Assembly (NCBI GenBank): GCA_964540005.1
Contig: CAZILN010000065.1
Location: 1 to 21,197 of the forward strand
DNA: 21,197 nucleotides
Source of the DNA: CAZILN01 sp964540005
GTDB lineage: Bacteria > Bacteroidota > Bacteroidia > Bacteroidales > SM23-62
Direction: 5' to 3'
Both the position numbers and the translations under genes were made by a program. Below the pieces are notes generated by a model that was given only the letters and a program-made list of their open reading frames with translations, searched no databases and had not been told where the DNA came from. Every line of letters begins with the position of its first letter. The first letter of the stretch is position 1. Below are positions 7,501 to 14,386 of the stretch, piece by piece.

Positions 7501-9192
7501 AGCGAAGGTACGAGCTCTGTGGTTGAAAAAATCGGGTATAACATCTGGTCTATGTGTGAATTTGACAATGTATTGTGGATGGGCACAGATAACGGGATAT
7601 ATAAGTTCGAAGGGGGAGTCTTTACCTGGTTTGACCTCGAAATACCCGGATCAAACCAGGTTATCAAGTCCATCCTTCCTGCCAAAAACAGGAATTGCCT
7701 GTGGCTGGGAACCAATAACGGCTTTTCCTATTTCAATACCACCACTTCCGATATTGAATTTACCATTGATTCAAAGGATGGTCTGCCCGGGGATGAAATT
7801 ACCACGGGGGGACTGTTTATCGATGAGAATGACCTCCTGTGGATAGGCACCTATCATGGCCTGTCTACTTTTAACCTCAGGGCCATGTCCGCTCACTCCT
7901 TTACCCCCCTGTGTTATATAGAAGAAATTCTCCTGAACGGGGATCCCATTAATAAGGAGAGCGGTAAAATATTCCGGTATTTTGAGAACAACCTGGTGTT
8001 TGAAATATCCGCCCTGTCCTACTCGGATGAAAAATCCATCGAATATGAATTTTATCTCAGGGGAGTGGGAAACGATTATTCCTCCTATAACAAAGGGCCT
8101 GAATACAAAGCTTACTTTAACAACCTGCCTGCAGGGAAATATGAATTCATCTATAAGGCCAAAGGGAAGAATAACATCTGGGGCTACGCCCAGAAATATG
8201 AGTTTACGGTTAAAAAAGCCTGGTACCATACCTGGCTGTTCAGGATCCTGACCATAGTGCTGGTATCTTTCGGGGCCTGGAGCTTTTACAAGATAAGGGT
8301 ACGCGCCATTGAGGCCCAGAAAAAACTCCTGGAAAGGCTGGTTGCCGAGCGAACCCATGAACTTGAAGTGGCCAATATCGAAATTGAGGCCCAGCGGGAT
8401 ATGGCAACCCACCAGCGTGACCAGATATCACAACAGAAAAAAGAGATAGAGGACAGCATTAATTATGCACAGCGCATACAGCAATCCCTGCTTCCGACAA
8501 CAGACATGCTGAACCAGCTGCTTCCGGAGCATTTCATCATATTTAAGCCCAGGGATGTTGTCAGTGGTGATTTTTACTGGGCCACAACCTACAGGAGTAA
8601 GCTGGTGATCACGGCAGCCGATTGTACAGGTCATGGTGTCCCCGGTGCCTTCATGAGCATGCTGGGAATTGCCTTCCTGAATGAAATAGTCAACAAGCAG
8701 GCTGAAATAAATGCTTCTGACATACTGAACCGGCTGAGGGCACAGATCATCAGGGAGCTGGGACAGACAGGAGAAGAAGGTGAAAACAAGGACGGTATGG
8801 ACATGGCTCTCTGCATCATAGACCTTGAAAAGAGGCAACTTGAATTTGCGGGGGCCAATAACCCCCTGTACCTGATCCGTAACAGGGAACTCATTGAAAC
8901 CAAAGGTGATAAGATGCCGGTAGCCATCCATGAGAGGATGACCCCCTTTTCAAATCACCGGATCTCCCTGCTGGAAGGTGATGCCCTGTACATGTTCTCT
9001 GACGGGTATCCTGATCAGTTCGGAGGACCCAGCGGAAAGAAATTCATGGCCAAACGCTTCAAGGAGTTATTAATCAAGATATCCGGCAAGTCCATGTCCG
9101 AACAGGGCAGCTTACTCGAAAAAGCCATGGATGAATGGGTGGGACAATACAACCAGATTGACGATATGGTCATTATCGGCATGCGGATCTGA
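4537..9192 (+). CDS. Hybrid membrane sensor: two solute-binding domains, propeller, Y_Y_Y, SpoIIE/PP2C phosphatase
   Basis: A 1551-residue sensor from the ATG at 4537. A signal peptide (about residues 1-24, ending near PATA) is followed by two PBPb/SBP_bac_3-like domains (about 25-270 and 284-516). The first has classic spacing through VDAIFSTFTILEWRKKLFDF and LAGKTIAMMKGTSFE. From Tyr540 to about 1118 runs a two-component-regulator propeller with repeated GLPQEDVFAIFQD, MWFGTNSGVARY and IWIGTYHGLSTF-type units. A Y_Y_Y domain (about 1126-1225), one membrane helix (about 1233-1251) and a coiled coil (about 1255-1310) follow. The output is a SpoIIE/PP2C phosphatase with its acidic ligands in place: SGD1345F, AD1362CTGHG, FSD1489G and D1542/D1543 in the IDDMVI motif. 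There is no histidine kinase. By family knowledge the phosphatase would act on a cytoplasmic STAS-type protein, which is not encoded here. It lies one base after the MntA-like gene. Confidence 0.92.
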   Translation: MRTSIQISLIAIFLCCFIPDPATARDLEEIKRSGFIRIAFTNTDYNTINYPLALEFAKYLNVELEEVTITWEEAFRINGKIPEYVTTNPGVAYTPDIFREVDAIFSTFTILEWRKKLFDFSETLLSAELIIISGQDESPKSLEDLAGKTIAMMKGTSFETRIAEINDYIGGGITSLLTEDSDGAKQLLADGQAWGVILDADEALNFMVRHDGQFQIGIPINPISKTAYAVEKGNPLRKEIESFFETITNNGVLDRIFSEMFNLSYSEYTGQISRNFQLEPLKRDLDEILLSKKIVVALRDRNFVYREGGQKQFMHALAEEFADYLGVQMEFVVTPYFARYWETEQEEIFKDSSYTPEWFNYFDIACEIMAPDDWRTNKVDLVGIYPSEYSVIGKKETKITGIKDMRDLYGITGRGTIYEQILQNNGIDSFYYAPVNDFLSDVESGKADYTMIYNAFFELSDYPGLEVKLPMGEVEVCWALRKDQPDLKAELEEFLDRSRQKGLTNILLKAIKGQSLQNTDDFISSYYESLQTGHLPYVLYGAEDGLPQEDVFAIFQDHQGYMWFGTNSGVARYNGREMKAFNTGNGLTSNTVLDIAQDSSGLIYFATSNGISVFDEDTLSLSYLPGVSFRSVYIDRDDIKWLLGDAGIYRLGPESELLRLNESFPELSETVYAIREDTLHHEKYIATAGGVFTYSESDGKLVKVFGENCYSLFIDINDSIWISTRDGLYIAALEDLRTGRMPPDRMRRLNRCLGLSDKIVNEIYQDRYGSTWLISDSEILRVFSTSQKGIKYDNERGLRNNNILSFWVDYEDNIWIGFSGGLQRLTNKRGLRNFYPGIINSYIYSIFQDRYSRIWIASYNGLYYYSGNQLVHFSPRLSRETENFCATLLPTGNILAASTEGLFEIDANNLNVVRQRKWKDFMFNLENIMVTGKEKIYLLTGMKGVVYYLDSFQAPVLHIENKKTSNIYQLIDLNGVIFGGNRDEIIIISEGTSSVVEKIGYNIWSMCEFDNVLWMGTDNGIYKFEGGVFTWFDLEIPGSNQVIKSILPAKNRNCLWLGTNNGFSYFNTTTSDIEFTIDSKDGLPGDEITTGGLFIDENDLLWIGTYHGLSTFNLRAMSAHSFTPLCYIEEILLNGDPINKESGKIFRYFENNLVFEISALSYSDEKSIEYEFYLRGVGNDYSSYNKGPEYKAYFNNLPAGKYEFIYKAKGKNNIWGYAQKYEFTVKKAWYHTWLFRILTIVLVSFGAWSFYKIRVRAIEAQKKLLERLVAERTHELEVANIEIEAQRDMATHQRDQISQQKKEIEDSINYAQRIQQSLLPTTDMLNQLLPEHFIIFKPRDVVSGDFYWATTYRSKLVITAADCTGHGVPGAFMSMLGIAFLNEIVNKQAEINASDILNRLRAQIIRELGQTGEEGENKDGMDMALCIIDLEKRQLEFAGANNPLYLIRNRELIETKGDKMPVAIHERMTPFSNHRISLLEGDALYMFSDGYPDQFGGPSGKKFMAKRFKELLIKISGKSMSEQGSLLEKAMDEWVGQYNQIDDMVIIGMRI

Positions 9193-9732
9193 CTATAAAG
9201 CCTCCACCTTCAGCAGAAACTTATCAATCTGGTCCTTGAACATTTGCTTGGTCTGTTCCTTGGTCTGGGCAACGCCCGAACTCATCATCGGCTGGCCGTC
9301 CATGGGAACAAAGAGGAAAGAAGGGATGCTCTGGATCCCGAAAACAGCAGCCAGTTCCTGTTCGCGGTCCGTGTCAATCTTATAAAAATTGATCTTATCC
9401 CCGTATTCACCGGCCAGTTCTTCCAGGATGGGAGAAGTCATACGGCAGGGCGCACACCAGTCCGCATAAAAATCGATCAGGCATGGCTTGTCCCCTTCGA
9501 ATACCCATTCCTCCTGGTTGACCTCGTAATTCATTACCCTGGCAAGGAAATCTGCCTTCGTCAGCTTAATGGTACCATGCTTTGTGGTCCCATCTATAGC
9601 GTTTTCCTGCGAACCGACGATTTGCGAACCTGGAACCTGCGAACCTGGAACCTCATTTGCCGGTTGCTTATTACATGAAGTGCTCAGAACAAGGACCGCC
9701 ACAGCTGCAAGTAAGAATACCCTGGTTTTCAT
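9193..9732 (-). CDS. Thioredoxin-domain lipoprotein
   Basis: A 179-residue protein from the ATG at 9732. A lipoprotein signal ends at Cys20 (VLSTSC), so it is probably anchored facing the periplasm. A flexible linker with VPGSQ/VPGSQ/IVGSQ repeats (residues 28-42) precedes a thioredoxin fold. The active site is WCAPC with Cys93 and Cys96, and the cis-proline loop is SIPSFLFV. It should reduce or exchange periplasmic disulfides. The linker bases are a short tandem repeat. The gene lies 70 bases downstream of the DUF6132-like gene on the same strand, and its stop directly abuts the stop of the sensor gene. Earlier in-frame ATG codons at 9741 and 9759 are less likely because they delay the hydrophobic signal. 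Confidence 0.9.
   Translation of the reverse strand: MKTRVFLLAAVAVLVLSTSCNKQPANEVPGSQVPGSQIVGSQENAIDGTTKHGTIKLTKADFLARVMNYEVNQEEWVFEGDKPCLIDFYADWCAPCRMTSPILEELAGEYGDKINFYKIDTDREQELAAVFGIQSIPSFLFVPMDGQPMMSSGVAQTKEQTKQMFKDQIDKFLLKVEAL
9608..9652. repeat. Three tandem 15-bp units inside the thioredoxin linker
   Basis: On the + strand the unit TGCGAACCTGGAACC occurs perfectly at 9623-9637 and 9638-9652, with a diverged copy TGCGAACCGACGATT at 9608-9622. Fifteen bases equal five codons, so changes in copy number keep the reading frame and only lengthen or shorten the linker (VPGSQ units). Confidence 0.9.
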
Positions 9733-9802
9733 AAATATCATTATTTGTTTAGTTGTCATTGGTCGTATAATTATCTTCAATCACTTGATTATCATTAGTC
9801 AC

Positions 9803-10051
9803 TTAGTTCTCATTTTTTACCGGATTTCCGTCACTTGCCGGATTTTCGTCTTCCGGCCGTTGATTCTTTTTCCGTGATGGAACAGCCAGAAATCCTATCA
9901 TACTGCCGAATAATACACTGGTATGCCAGTTGGCTGTTAAGGGACAGCTCCCTGAACGGCACCCGACAAAACGCCAGTAGGCAAATCCAACTAATGCACC
10001 CCCAACAGTAAATGCCAGGTATTTCCAGTTTTTTCTTATGAAAGTTTTCAC
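9803..10051 (-). CDS. DUF6132-like small membrane protein
   Basis: An 82-residue protein from a GTG start at 10051; an in-frame stop just upstream leaves no ATG alternative. Two hydrophobic helices (about residues 12-29 and 44-57) flank a loop with GCRSGSCPLTAN, which holds two cysteines four residues apart. This GCxSGxCPx loop is the mark of the DUF6132 family, small proteins of unknown function found in Bacteroidota. The tail is polar and charged. Being first in a two-gene unit with a thioredoxin lipoprotein, and having a Cys pair, it may be a redox partner in the membrane; that is inference. Confidence 0.75.
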   Translation of the reverse strand: MKTFIRKNWKYLAFTVGGALVGFAYWRFVGCRSGSCPLTANWHTSVLFGSMIGFLAVPSRKKNQRPEDENPASDGNPVKNEN

Positions 10052-10311
10052 AGGTTTAAATTTATGTAATTAATTAATACGCTATCAAATTCAATGCCTA
10101 ATATACAAACATTTATATATATGTATTTTTAATGAAATGTTAATTTTTGCAAGCAATTGTATATCAGCAATATGCAGGATGAGAGATCCTGTGTTATGAG
10201 TATGGACAGCTTGTCAGTTATGCCCGCTAACTAGCAAATCCACTTTGAAAAAATTAGTAACTTTAATACTTCATAACCTTATGTTCATACTTATTACTGA
10301 AACATTTAATC
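10052..10311. other. AT-rich divergent intergenic region
   Basis: These 260 bases separate the DUF6132-like gene (-) from the VCBS lipoprotein gene (+) and must hold both promoters. The 10080-10150 part is very AT-rich with an alternating TATATA run. A -7-like TAACTTTA lies at 10258-10265, but no TTTG sits at the expected distance upstream of it. No open frame or RNA gene was recognised. Confidence 0.4.
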
Positions 10312-11502
10312 ATGAAAACCAGGCAACTCCTTCAACTAATTCTTTCCGGATTACTTATAATCTCATGTACCCGATCAACCCTGCAGTTTACTGCCATCCC
10401 TGTATCTGATGAGGTTGAATTGTGGTGGGCCCGCGTACCTGCTGACATCACCGGTAATGGGTATACTGACCTTGTACTGCAGACCAACAACGGGCATGGA
10501 GGATGGCTGGGATATTATGAAGCAGTTGACGGGCATACCTGGGTAAAACACATTATTGCTGAAACAACCCCGGGAGGTGGTACATTTGGAAGCGGGGACC
10601 TGGATGCCGGGGATATTGACCTTGACGGGGATATTGACGTGCTCGGACTGGAACATACAGGGGAATGGGACAGTGCCGCTGCTCCGACAAGGATTTACTG
10701 GTACAGTAATCCCGAATGGGAACCGAACCTTATTGGAACTGTTCCCAACTTCATTAAAGATATCAATCTGGCAGACCTGAACGGGGATGAAATGCCTGAC
10801 CTGGCAGCCATCACCTATGAGGAGCATTCCATGATTGTATATCGGCAGGATTCCCCGGGTGAATGGACACCAGTACTCGATACTACCATTACCAACCTGC
10901 ATGAAGGAATGGATGTCGGGGACATAGACGGCGACGGGGATATCGACATTGCCGCCAACGGTTACTGGGTGGAAAATCCGGGCGGAGACATGAGCGGGGA
11001 CTGGAACATCATGTCCATCAACGACAAATGGCATAACCAGGAAGGTGACTGGTCAAAAAATGCCAGCAAGGTTTTTTGCCGTGACATTAATGATGACGGG
11101 AAAGCCGAAGTATTCATTTCCCACTCTGAACGCAGCGGCTACCCGCTGGCCTGGTATCAATCCGATGATCCGGCCTCCGGTAAATGGACAGAACACATCA
11201 TAAAAGAAGATTTCCCGGCTGCACACACTATACAGGTATTTGATTTTGACCTGGACGGCGACTTCGATGTACTGTCAGGAATGAACAGGAGCCGGGCCAT
11301 GGGACTTGGCATACAGGATTCATTCCCCGTAATCATATTCCTTAATGATGGCGAGATGGGCTGGACAGAGTTCCTGGTCTCAGACGAGGGTATCTATAAC
11401 GGGCAGTGCGCCGACATGGAAGGGGACGGGGATATCGATATCTTCCGCCTTCCCACTCATGACGCCACCCGGTTTGAGGTTCTCGGGAACCTTCTCAAAT
11501 AG
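10312..11502 (+). CDS. FG-GAP/VCBS-repeat lipoprotein
   Basis: A 396-residue protein. The signal ends in a lipobox at LIISC (Cys19), so it is probably anchored to a membrane outside the cytoplasm. Six calcium-loop motifs of the FG-GAP/VCBS type follow from about residue 100 to 375: DIDLDGDIDV, DLNGDEMPDL, DIDGDGDIDI, DINDDGKAEV, DFDLDGDFDV and DMEGDGDIDI. A looser one, DITGNGYTDL, lies near the N-terminus. These loops shape the blades of a seven-bladed propeller, so the whole protein is probably a single propeller. No catalytic site is visible; binding of glycan or protein is the usual suggestion for such proteins. It is transcribed alone, with a long inverted repeat 29 bases after its stop. 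Confidence 0.85.
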   Translation: MKTRQLLQLILSGLLIISCTRSTLQFTAIPVSDEVELWWARVPADITGNGYTDLVLQTNNGHGGWLGYYEAVDGHTWVKHIIAETTPGGGTFGSGDLDAGDIDLDGDIDVLGLEHTGEWDSAAAPTRIYWYSNPEWEPNLIGTVPNFIKDINLADLNGDEMPDLAAITYEEHSMIVYRQDSPGEWTPVLDTTITNLHEGMDVGDIDGDGDIDIAANGYWVENPGGDMSGDWNIMSINDKWHNQEGDWSKNASKVFCRDINDDGKAEVFISHSERSGYPLAWYQSDDPASGKWTEHIIKEDFPAAHTIQVFDFDLDGDFDVLSGMNRSRAMGLGIQDSFPVIIFLNDGEMGWTEFLVSDEGIYNGQCADMEGDGDIDIFRLPTHDATRFEVLGNLLK

Positions 11503-11531
11503 GCGGTCATTGCCCATATTTATTGATGAAT

Positions 11532-11574
11532 ATTTTGGACATATTAGAAGCACGCCTACTAATATGTCCAAAAT
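11532..11574. repeat. Perfect 16-bp inverted repeat with 11-base loop
   Basis: ATTTTGGACATATTAG at 11532-11547 is the exact reverse complement of 11559-11574, with an 11-base spacer. The right arm contains the ATG (11564) of the ATPase remnant. It could be a transcription terminator for the VCBS gene, although the stem is AT-rich and no T-run follows. It could also be an insertion or inversion scar. The pairing itself is certain; the role is open. Confidence 0.9.
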
Positions 11575-12009
11575 TATACAACATCAGATACTTGAGTCAT
11601 TTATTGAAGTAAGCAGGGAATATCCTGATACACGGGAATTGATTACCCAGGATCCCCGTTCATTCCTAAACAGGCACAGTGAGGGTGCCATTCTTGATGA
11701 AATATAGAAAGCTCCGGAACTTTATATACCACCCTGGTATGATAATATCTCCAGGAGACTGATAAAATCCCTCAAATTGTATTTCTATGATGTCGGGCTG
11801 GCCAGTTATTTACATTGGAATTAATCGGATTGAGCAGGTTTCAAGGGATCCCCTTCGTGGCTCATTGTTTGAAAACCTCGTAATTGCAGAGCTTATCAAA
11901 CAGCAGTATAATAATGGGCGGGATGCGGGTTTTTACTATTACCGGGATAAATCAGGAACAGGAAGCTGATAATGCCTCGATTATTAATTACAGGAATATG
12001 AAGATATGA
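11564..12009 (+). pseudogene. Remnant of an AAA ATPase with DUF4143 domain
   Basis: Pieces of an AAA_14/DUF4143 ATPase appear in order on the + strand. The first reads SREYP then DTRELITQDPRSFLNRHSEG and AILDEI. The Walker A segment expected between SREYP and DTREL is missing (junction near 11626). An in-frame TAG at 11705-11707 stands where the family has Gln in DEIQKAPEL, consistent with CAG to TAG. After APEL the text jumps to PPWYDNISRRLIKS and KLYFYDVGLASYL, so most of the ATPase core is also lost. A frame change near 11820 leads to DPLRGSLFENLVIAELIKQQ, then YYYRDKSG, and another near 11955 to QEADNASIINYRN. Intact family members are roughly 400 residues. The gene cannot make a working ATPase. 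Confidence 0.8.
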
Positions 12010-12023
12010 ACCAGAGAGCAGGT

Positions 12024-12042
12024 CAGGAACCTCTTGTTCCTG
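12024..12042 (-). terminator. Hairpin just after the MFS transporter stop
   Basis: CAGGAAC (12024-12030) pairs perfectly with GTTCCTG (12036-12042) around the loop CTCTT. It begins directly after the stop codon of the transporter gene read on the - strand. No T-run follows in that direction, so an intrinsic terminator is only a candidate; 3'-end protection is an alternative. Confidence 0.35.
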
Positions 12043-13263
12043 TCAGGCAGTACTGACCTCCACCTTTTTATCTGAATCGGAGCTCCTGAACAGCAGTGCG
12101 AACAGCAGCAGCACAAAGGCCGCAATGGCCATGGGGATCAGCCAGATCGGGGTCCACTCATGCACAGCCTGTCCGCCGGCCTCACCGGTATACCAGCCTA
12201 CAACTATACCGGAGAACCAGGCCCCTATAAACATACCCAGTCCGTAAGTCGCAAAGGTGATCATCCCCTGTGCAGAACTTTTAAGGTGGTCGGGTGCTTT
12301 CTTGTCCACGAAGATCTGTCCTGTTACAAAGAAGAAATCATAACAGATCCCGTGAAGGATGATCCCTGCATACAGCATCCACACCAGGGAGTCCACATTT
12401 CCGTACGCAAATAACAGATACCTGATAACCCAGGCCGCCATGCCTATCATGATCATCCGTTTTACCCCCAATCGTATGAAAAAGAATGGCATTATAAGCA
12501 TAAAGATGATCTCCGACATCTGTCCCATGGTCATCTTGCTGGCGGCAAATTTCATCCCTGCCTCATTCAGGAAAGGATTGGTCCAGCTGTAATAGAATGC
12601 CAGGGGTATGCAGGTCAGGACCGAGGCAATTATAATTAAGGCAAAGGACCGTTCCTTGAAAAGTTTCAGGGCATCCAGGCCGATGATCTCTTTAAAAGTG
12701 GCTTTAGCCTCTCTTTTGGGCGGCACATGCGGCAGGGTAAAACAATATATCCCGAGCAGGGCAGACACTATCGCACCAACATAGAGCTGGTTAACTGAAC
12801 TTTCAACCTTCATGAAACCTATAGTCATGCCCGCGGCGATCCATCCGATTGTCCCCAGCACCCTGATACTGGGAAACTCCTTACCCGGATCCTTCATCTG
12901 GTGAAAAGAAACGGAATTTGAAAGGGCCATTGTGGGTGTATAACACATGGAATACAGCAGCATGCTTGCATAGAAAAAGGGGAATGACTTCATGGTGGAA
13001 GTAAGGATCAATACCGCCGCACCCAGGAGATGCAGGAATCCCAGTGTTTTTTCAGTGGCAAAGAACTTATCGGCTATCAATCCCACGAAAAACGGGGAGA
13101 TCATGGCTGCAATTGAGAAAGTACCGAACACCAGTCCGGCATGCAGGGGTGTAAAATGCAGTGCAGTGGTCAGGTAAGTAGTGATGGTAACATACCATGT
13201 TCCCCATACGAAATATTGCAGGAACATAAGTGTGGACAACTGGAGTCTGATTTTAGTACGCAT
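12043..13263 (-). CDS. MFS transporter of the nucleoside permease (NupG-like) type
   Basis: A 406-residue integral membrane protein with about 12 hydrophobic helices, the normal length for the nucleoside:H+ symporter branch of the major facilitator superfamily. Visible marks are the N-terminal helix LMFLQYFVWGTWYVT, the loop FVGLIADKFFATEK between helices 2 and 3, and YTPTMALSNSVSFHQ in helix 4, all typical of Bacteroidota proteins annotated as nucleoside permeases. It would import nucleosides or a related small solute with protons across the inner membrane. It lies about 100 bases downstream of the PQQ-type pseudogene on the same strand. Substrate is inferred from family only; a sugar substrate is possible given the neighbours. 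Confidence 0.85.
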   Translation of the reverse strand: MRTKIRLQLSTLMFLQYFVWGTWYVTITTYLTTALHFTPLHAGLVFGTFSIAAMISPFFVGLIADKFFATEKTLGFLHLLGAAVLILTSTMKSFPFFYASMLLYSMCYTPTMALSNSVSFHQMKDPGKEFPSIRVLGTIGWIAAGMTIGFMKVESSVNQLYVGAIVSALLGIYCFTLPHVPPKREAKATFKEIIGLDALKLFKERSFALIIIASVLTCIPLAFYYSWTNPFLNEAGMKFAASKMTMGQMSEIIFMLIMPFFFIRLGVKRMIMIGMAAWVIRYLLFAYGNVDSLVWMLYAGIILHGICYDFFFVTGQIFVDKKAPDHLKSSAQGMITFATYGLGMFIGAWFSGIVVGWYTGEAGGQAVHEWTPIWLIPMAIAAFVLLLFALLFRSSDSDKKVEVSTA

Positions 13264-13363
13264 GATAGTAAGCTTAGGGTTTATGTAGTTAATATCAAGT
13301 TACCTTGCTATAAGTCAGTCACCAGTATGTCAGCAGGCACATTCCATATACTGCCATATGGTG

Positions 13364-14160
13364 CTACTCAGCCGCTATATCATAACACATAAGGGCGTTG
13401 CCGTGCCGCAGGTACAGCCTGCCCTCATGAATAACCGGGCGGGCCCAGTGCTGGTCGGTTCCGAGCAGCACTTTAAAACTGCTGATCACCCTGCAATCAT
13501 TCTCGTCTGCCTCCACCAGTGCCATGATCCCGTCGGTTCCGTAGCAATAGAACAGGCCATCGGCAAAAATTATCGCACCCCCCGAGACCTTGTCCGAGAT
13601 ATACCTGGACTGACCGGTAGCGGCATCTATGCAGTACCACTGCTTTTTACCGAATTTCGAACTGTACAGGCTTCCGCTATGCCCCAGTAAGTTTTCTGGG
13701 CACCGAACTCACTGAACATATCCACGGACCAACGGACCTCGCCGGTCCCGGTTTCCATACAGAAGGCTTCACCCCGTCCGCTCACAAAATACAGCAGATC
13801 ATTCACTATGGTCGGGGTTGAACGGGTACCCGTATAATTCGTGTTCCACTCATCTCCGTATTCCTTCTGCCATAAGAGATTACCCTCCATGTCCAGGCAG
13901 TAAATGACACCTGTGGTATCGGGCATTCCCAAAACAAATATCCTGTCCCCTGCTAAACTGGCACTTCCGTGACCTGCTCCCAGGCCTTCATAGGACCATA
14001 TCATCTGTGGTCCGTCTTCAGGCCATTGCTTCAGTAAATCCCTATCAGGGTATTTGCCGTCGCGGTCAGGTCCCCGCCATTGATAAAATTCTTCATTGTT
14101 GCCCGAGCATGAAATCAGCAGCAGGATGAGAGCCGCTGAAATTGATCTTTTGATAAACAT
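13364..14160 (-). pseudogene. PQQ/BamB-like beta-propeller lipoprotein, broken by internal deletion
   Basis: The ATG at 14160 starts a lipoprotein signal (MFIKRSISAALILLLISC). Typical PQQ-like propeller text follows: FYQWRGPDRDGKYP, SASLAGDRIFVLG, GVIYCLDMEGNLLWQKEYG and TPTIVNDLLYFVSGRGEAFC, up to TYWGIAE. The frame then runs into a stop at about 13627. In another frame the family continues with GSLYSSKFGKKQWYCIDAAT, IIFADGLFYCYGTDG and PVIHEGRLYLRHGNALMCYD, ending at a stop at 13364-13366. The middle of the protein (by family length well over 100 residues) is missing at the junction near 13665-13682, and the frame is lost. Such proteins lie in the periplasm or outer membrane; this copy should not be functional. 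Confidence 0.85.
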
Positions 14161-14187
14161 GATGCCTTTGAGAGTTTTGTCCGGCAA

Positions 14188-14217
14188 TAAAAATATGAAT
14201 TATCCTTAGATGTCCAA
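14188..14217 (-). promoter_or_regulatory. Possible promoter of the PQQ-type pseudogene
   Basis: On the - strand, TTGG (14217-14214) and TATTTTTA (14195-14188) are 18 bases apart, resembling the Bacteroidota -33 and -7 boxes. This lies about 28 bases before the start codon. The match to TAnnTTTG lacks the final G. Confidence 0.3.
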
Positions 14218-14308
14218 GCATCAGGACGGATGAATGTTTGAATCCCTGCCGGATGCATGGTTCCTTTTGAGTGAATTTTAGTAACTTTCATCTGTAACAG
14301 GTGAACTA

Positions 14309-14340
14309 TTGTTTCAGATAGTAAACATATTATACCTTTA
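14309..14340 (+). promoter_or_regulatory. Possible promoter of the fucosidase operon
   Basis: TTG at 14309-14311 and TACCTTTA at 14333-14340 lie 21 bases apart, close to the Bacteroidota TTTG/TAnnTTTG layout. Transcription would start near 14347, about 40 bases before the ATG at 14387. Confidence 0.45.
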
Positions 14341-14386
14341 CAGTAAGAAATTCCCATCAAGAACTAACATAATAAATACCATTCTT

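Noticed and set aside
7771..8412. Long open frame (213 codons) on the - strand inside the sensor gene
   Set aside because: It lies antisense to the Y_Y_Y region, whose + strand frame has clear domain homology; the antisense protein shows no motif.
9732..9802. Repeated TCACTTGATTATCATTAGTCACTTAG-like words between the thioredoxin and DUF6132-like genes
   Set aside because: The words are short, AT-rich and inexact; they look like ordinary slippage in spacer DNA rather than an operator.
11787..11969. Stand-alone 60-residue gene
   Set aside because: Its sequence is the C-terminal part of the DUF4143 domain, so it is a fragment of the ATPase pseudogene and not a gene of its own.
13344..13361. 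CCATAT/ATATGG dyad upstream of the MFS gene
   Set aside because: A 6-bp AT-rich dyad is expected by chance in spacer DNA, and no second copy was seen nearby.
14309..14386. N-terminal extension of the fucosidase from a TTG
   Set aside because: It would begin inside the promoter-like -33 box and put 26 residues ahead of a good signal peptide.
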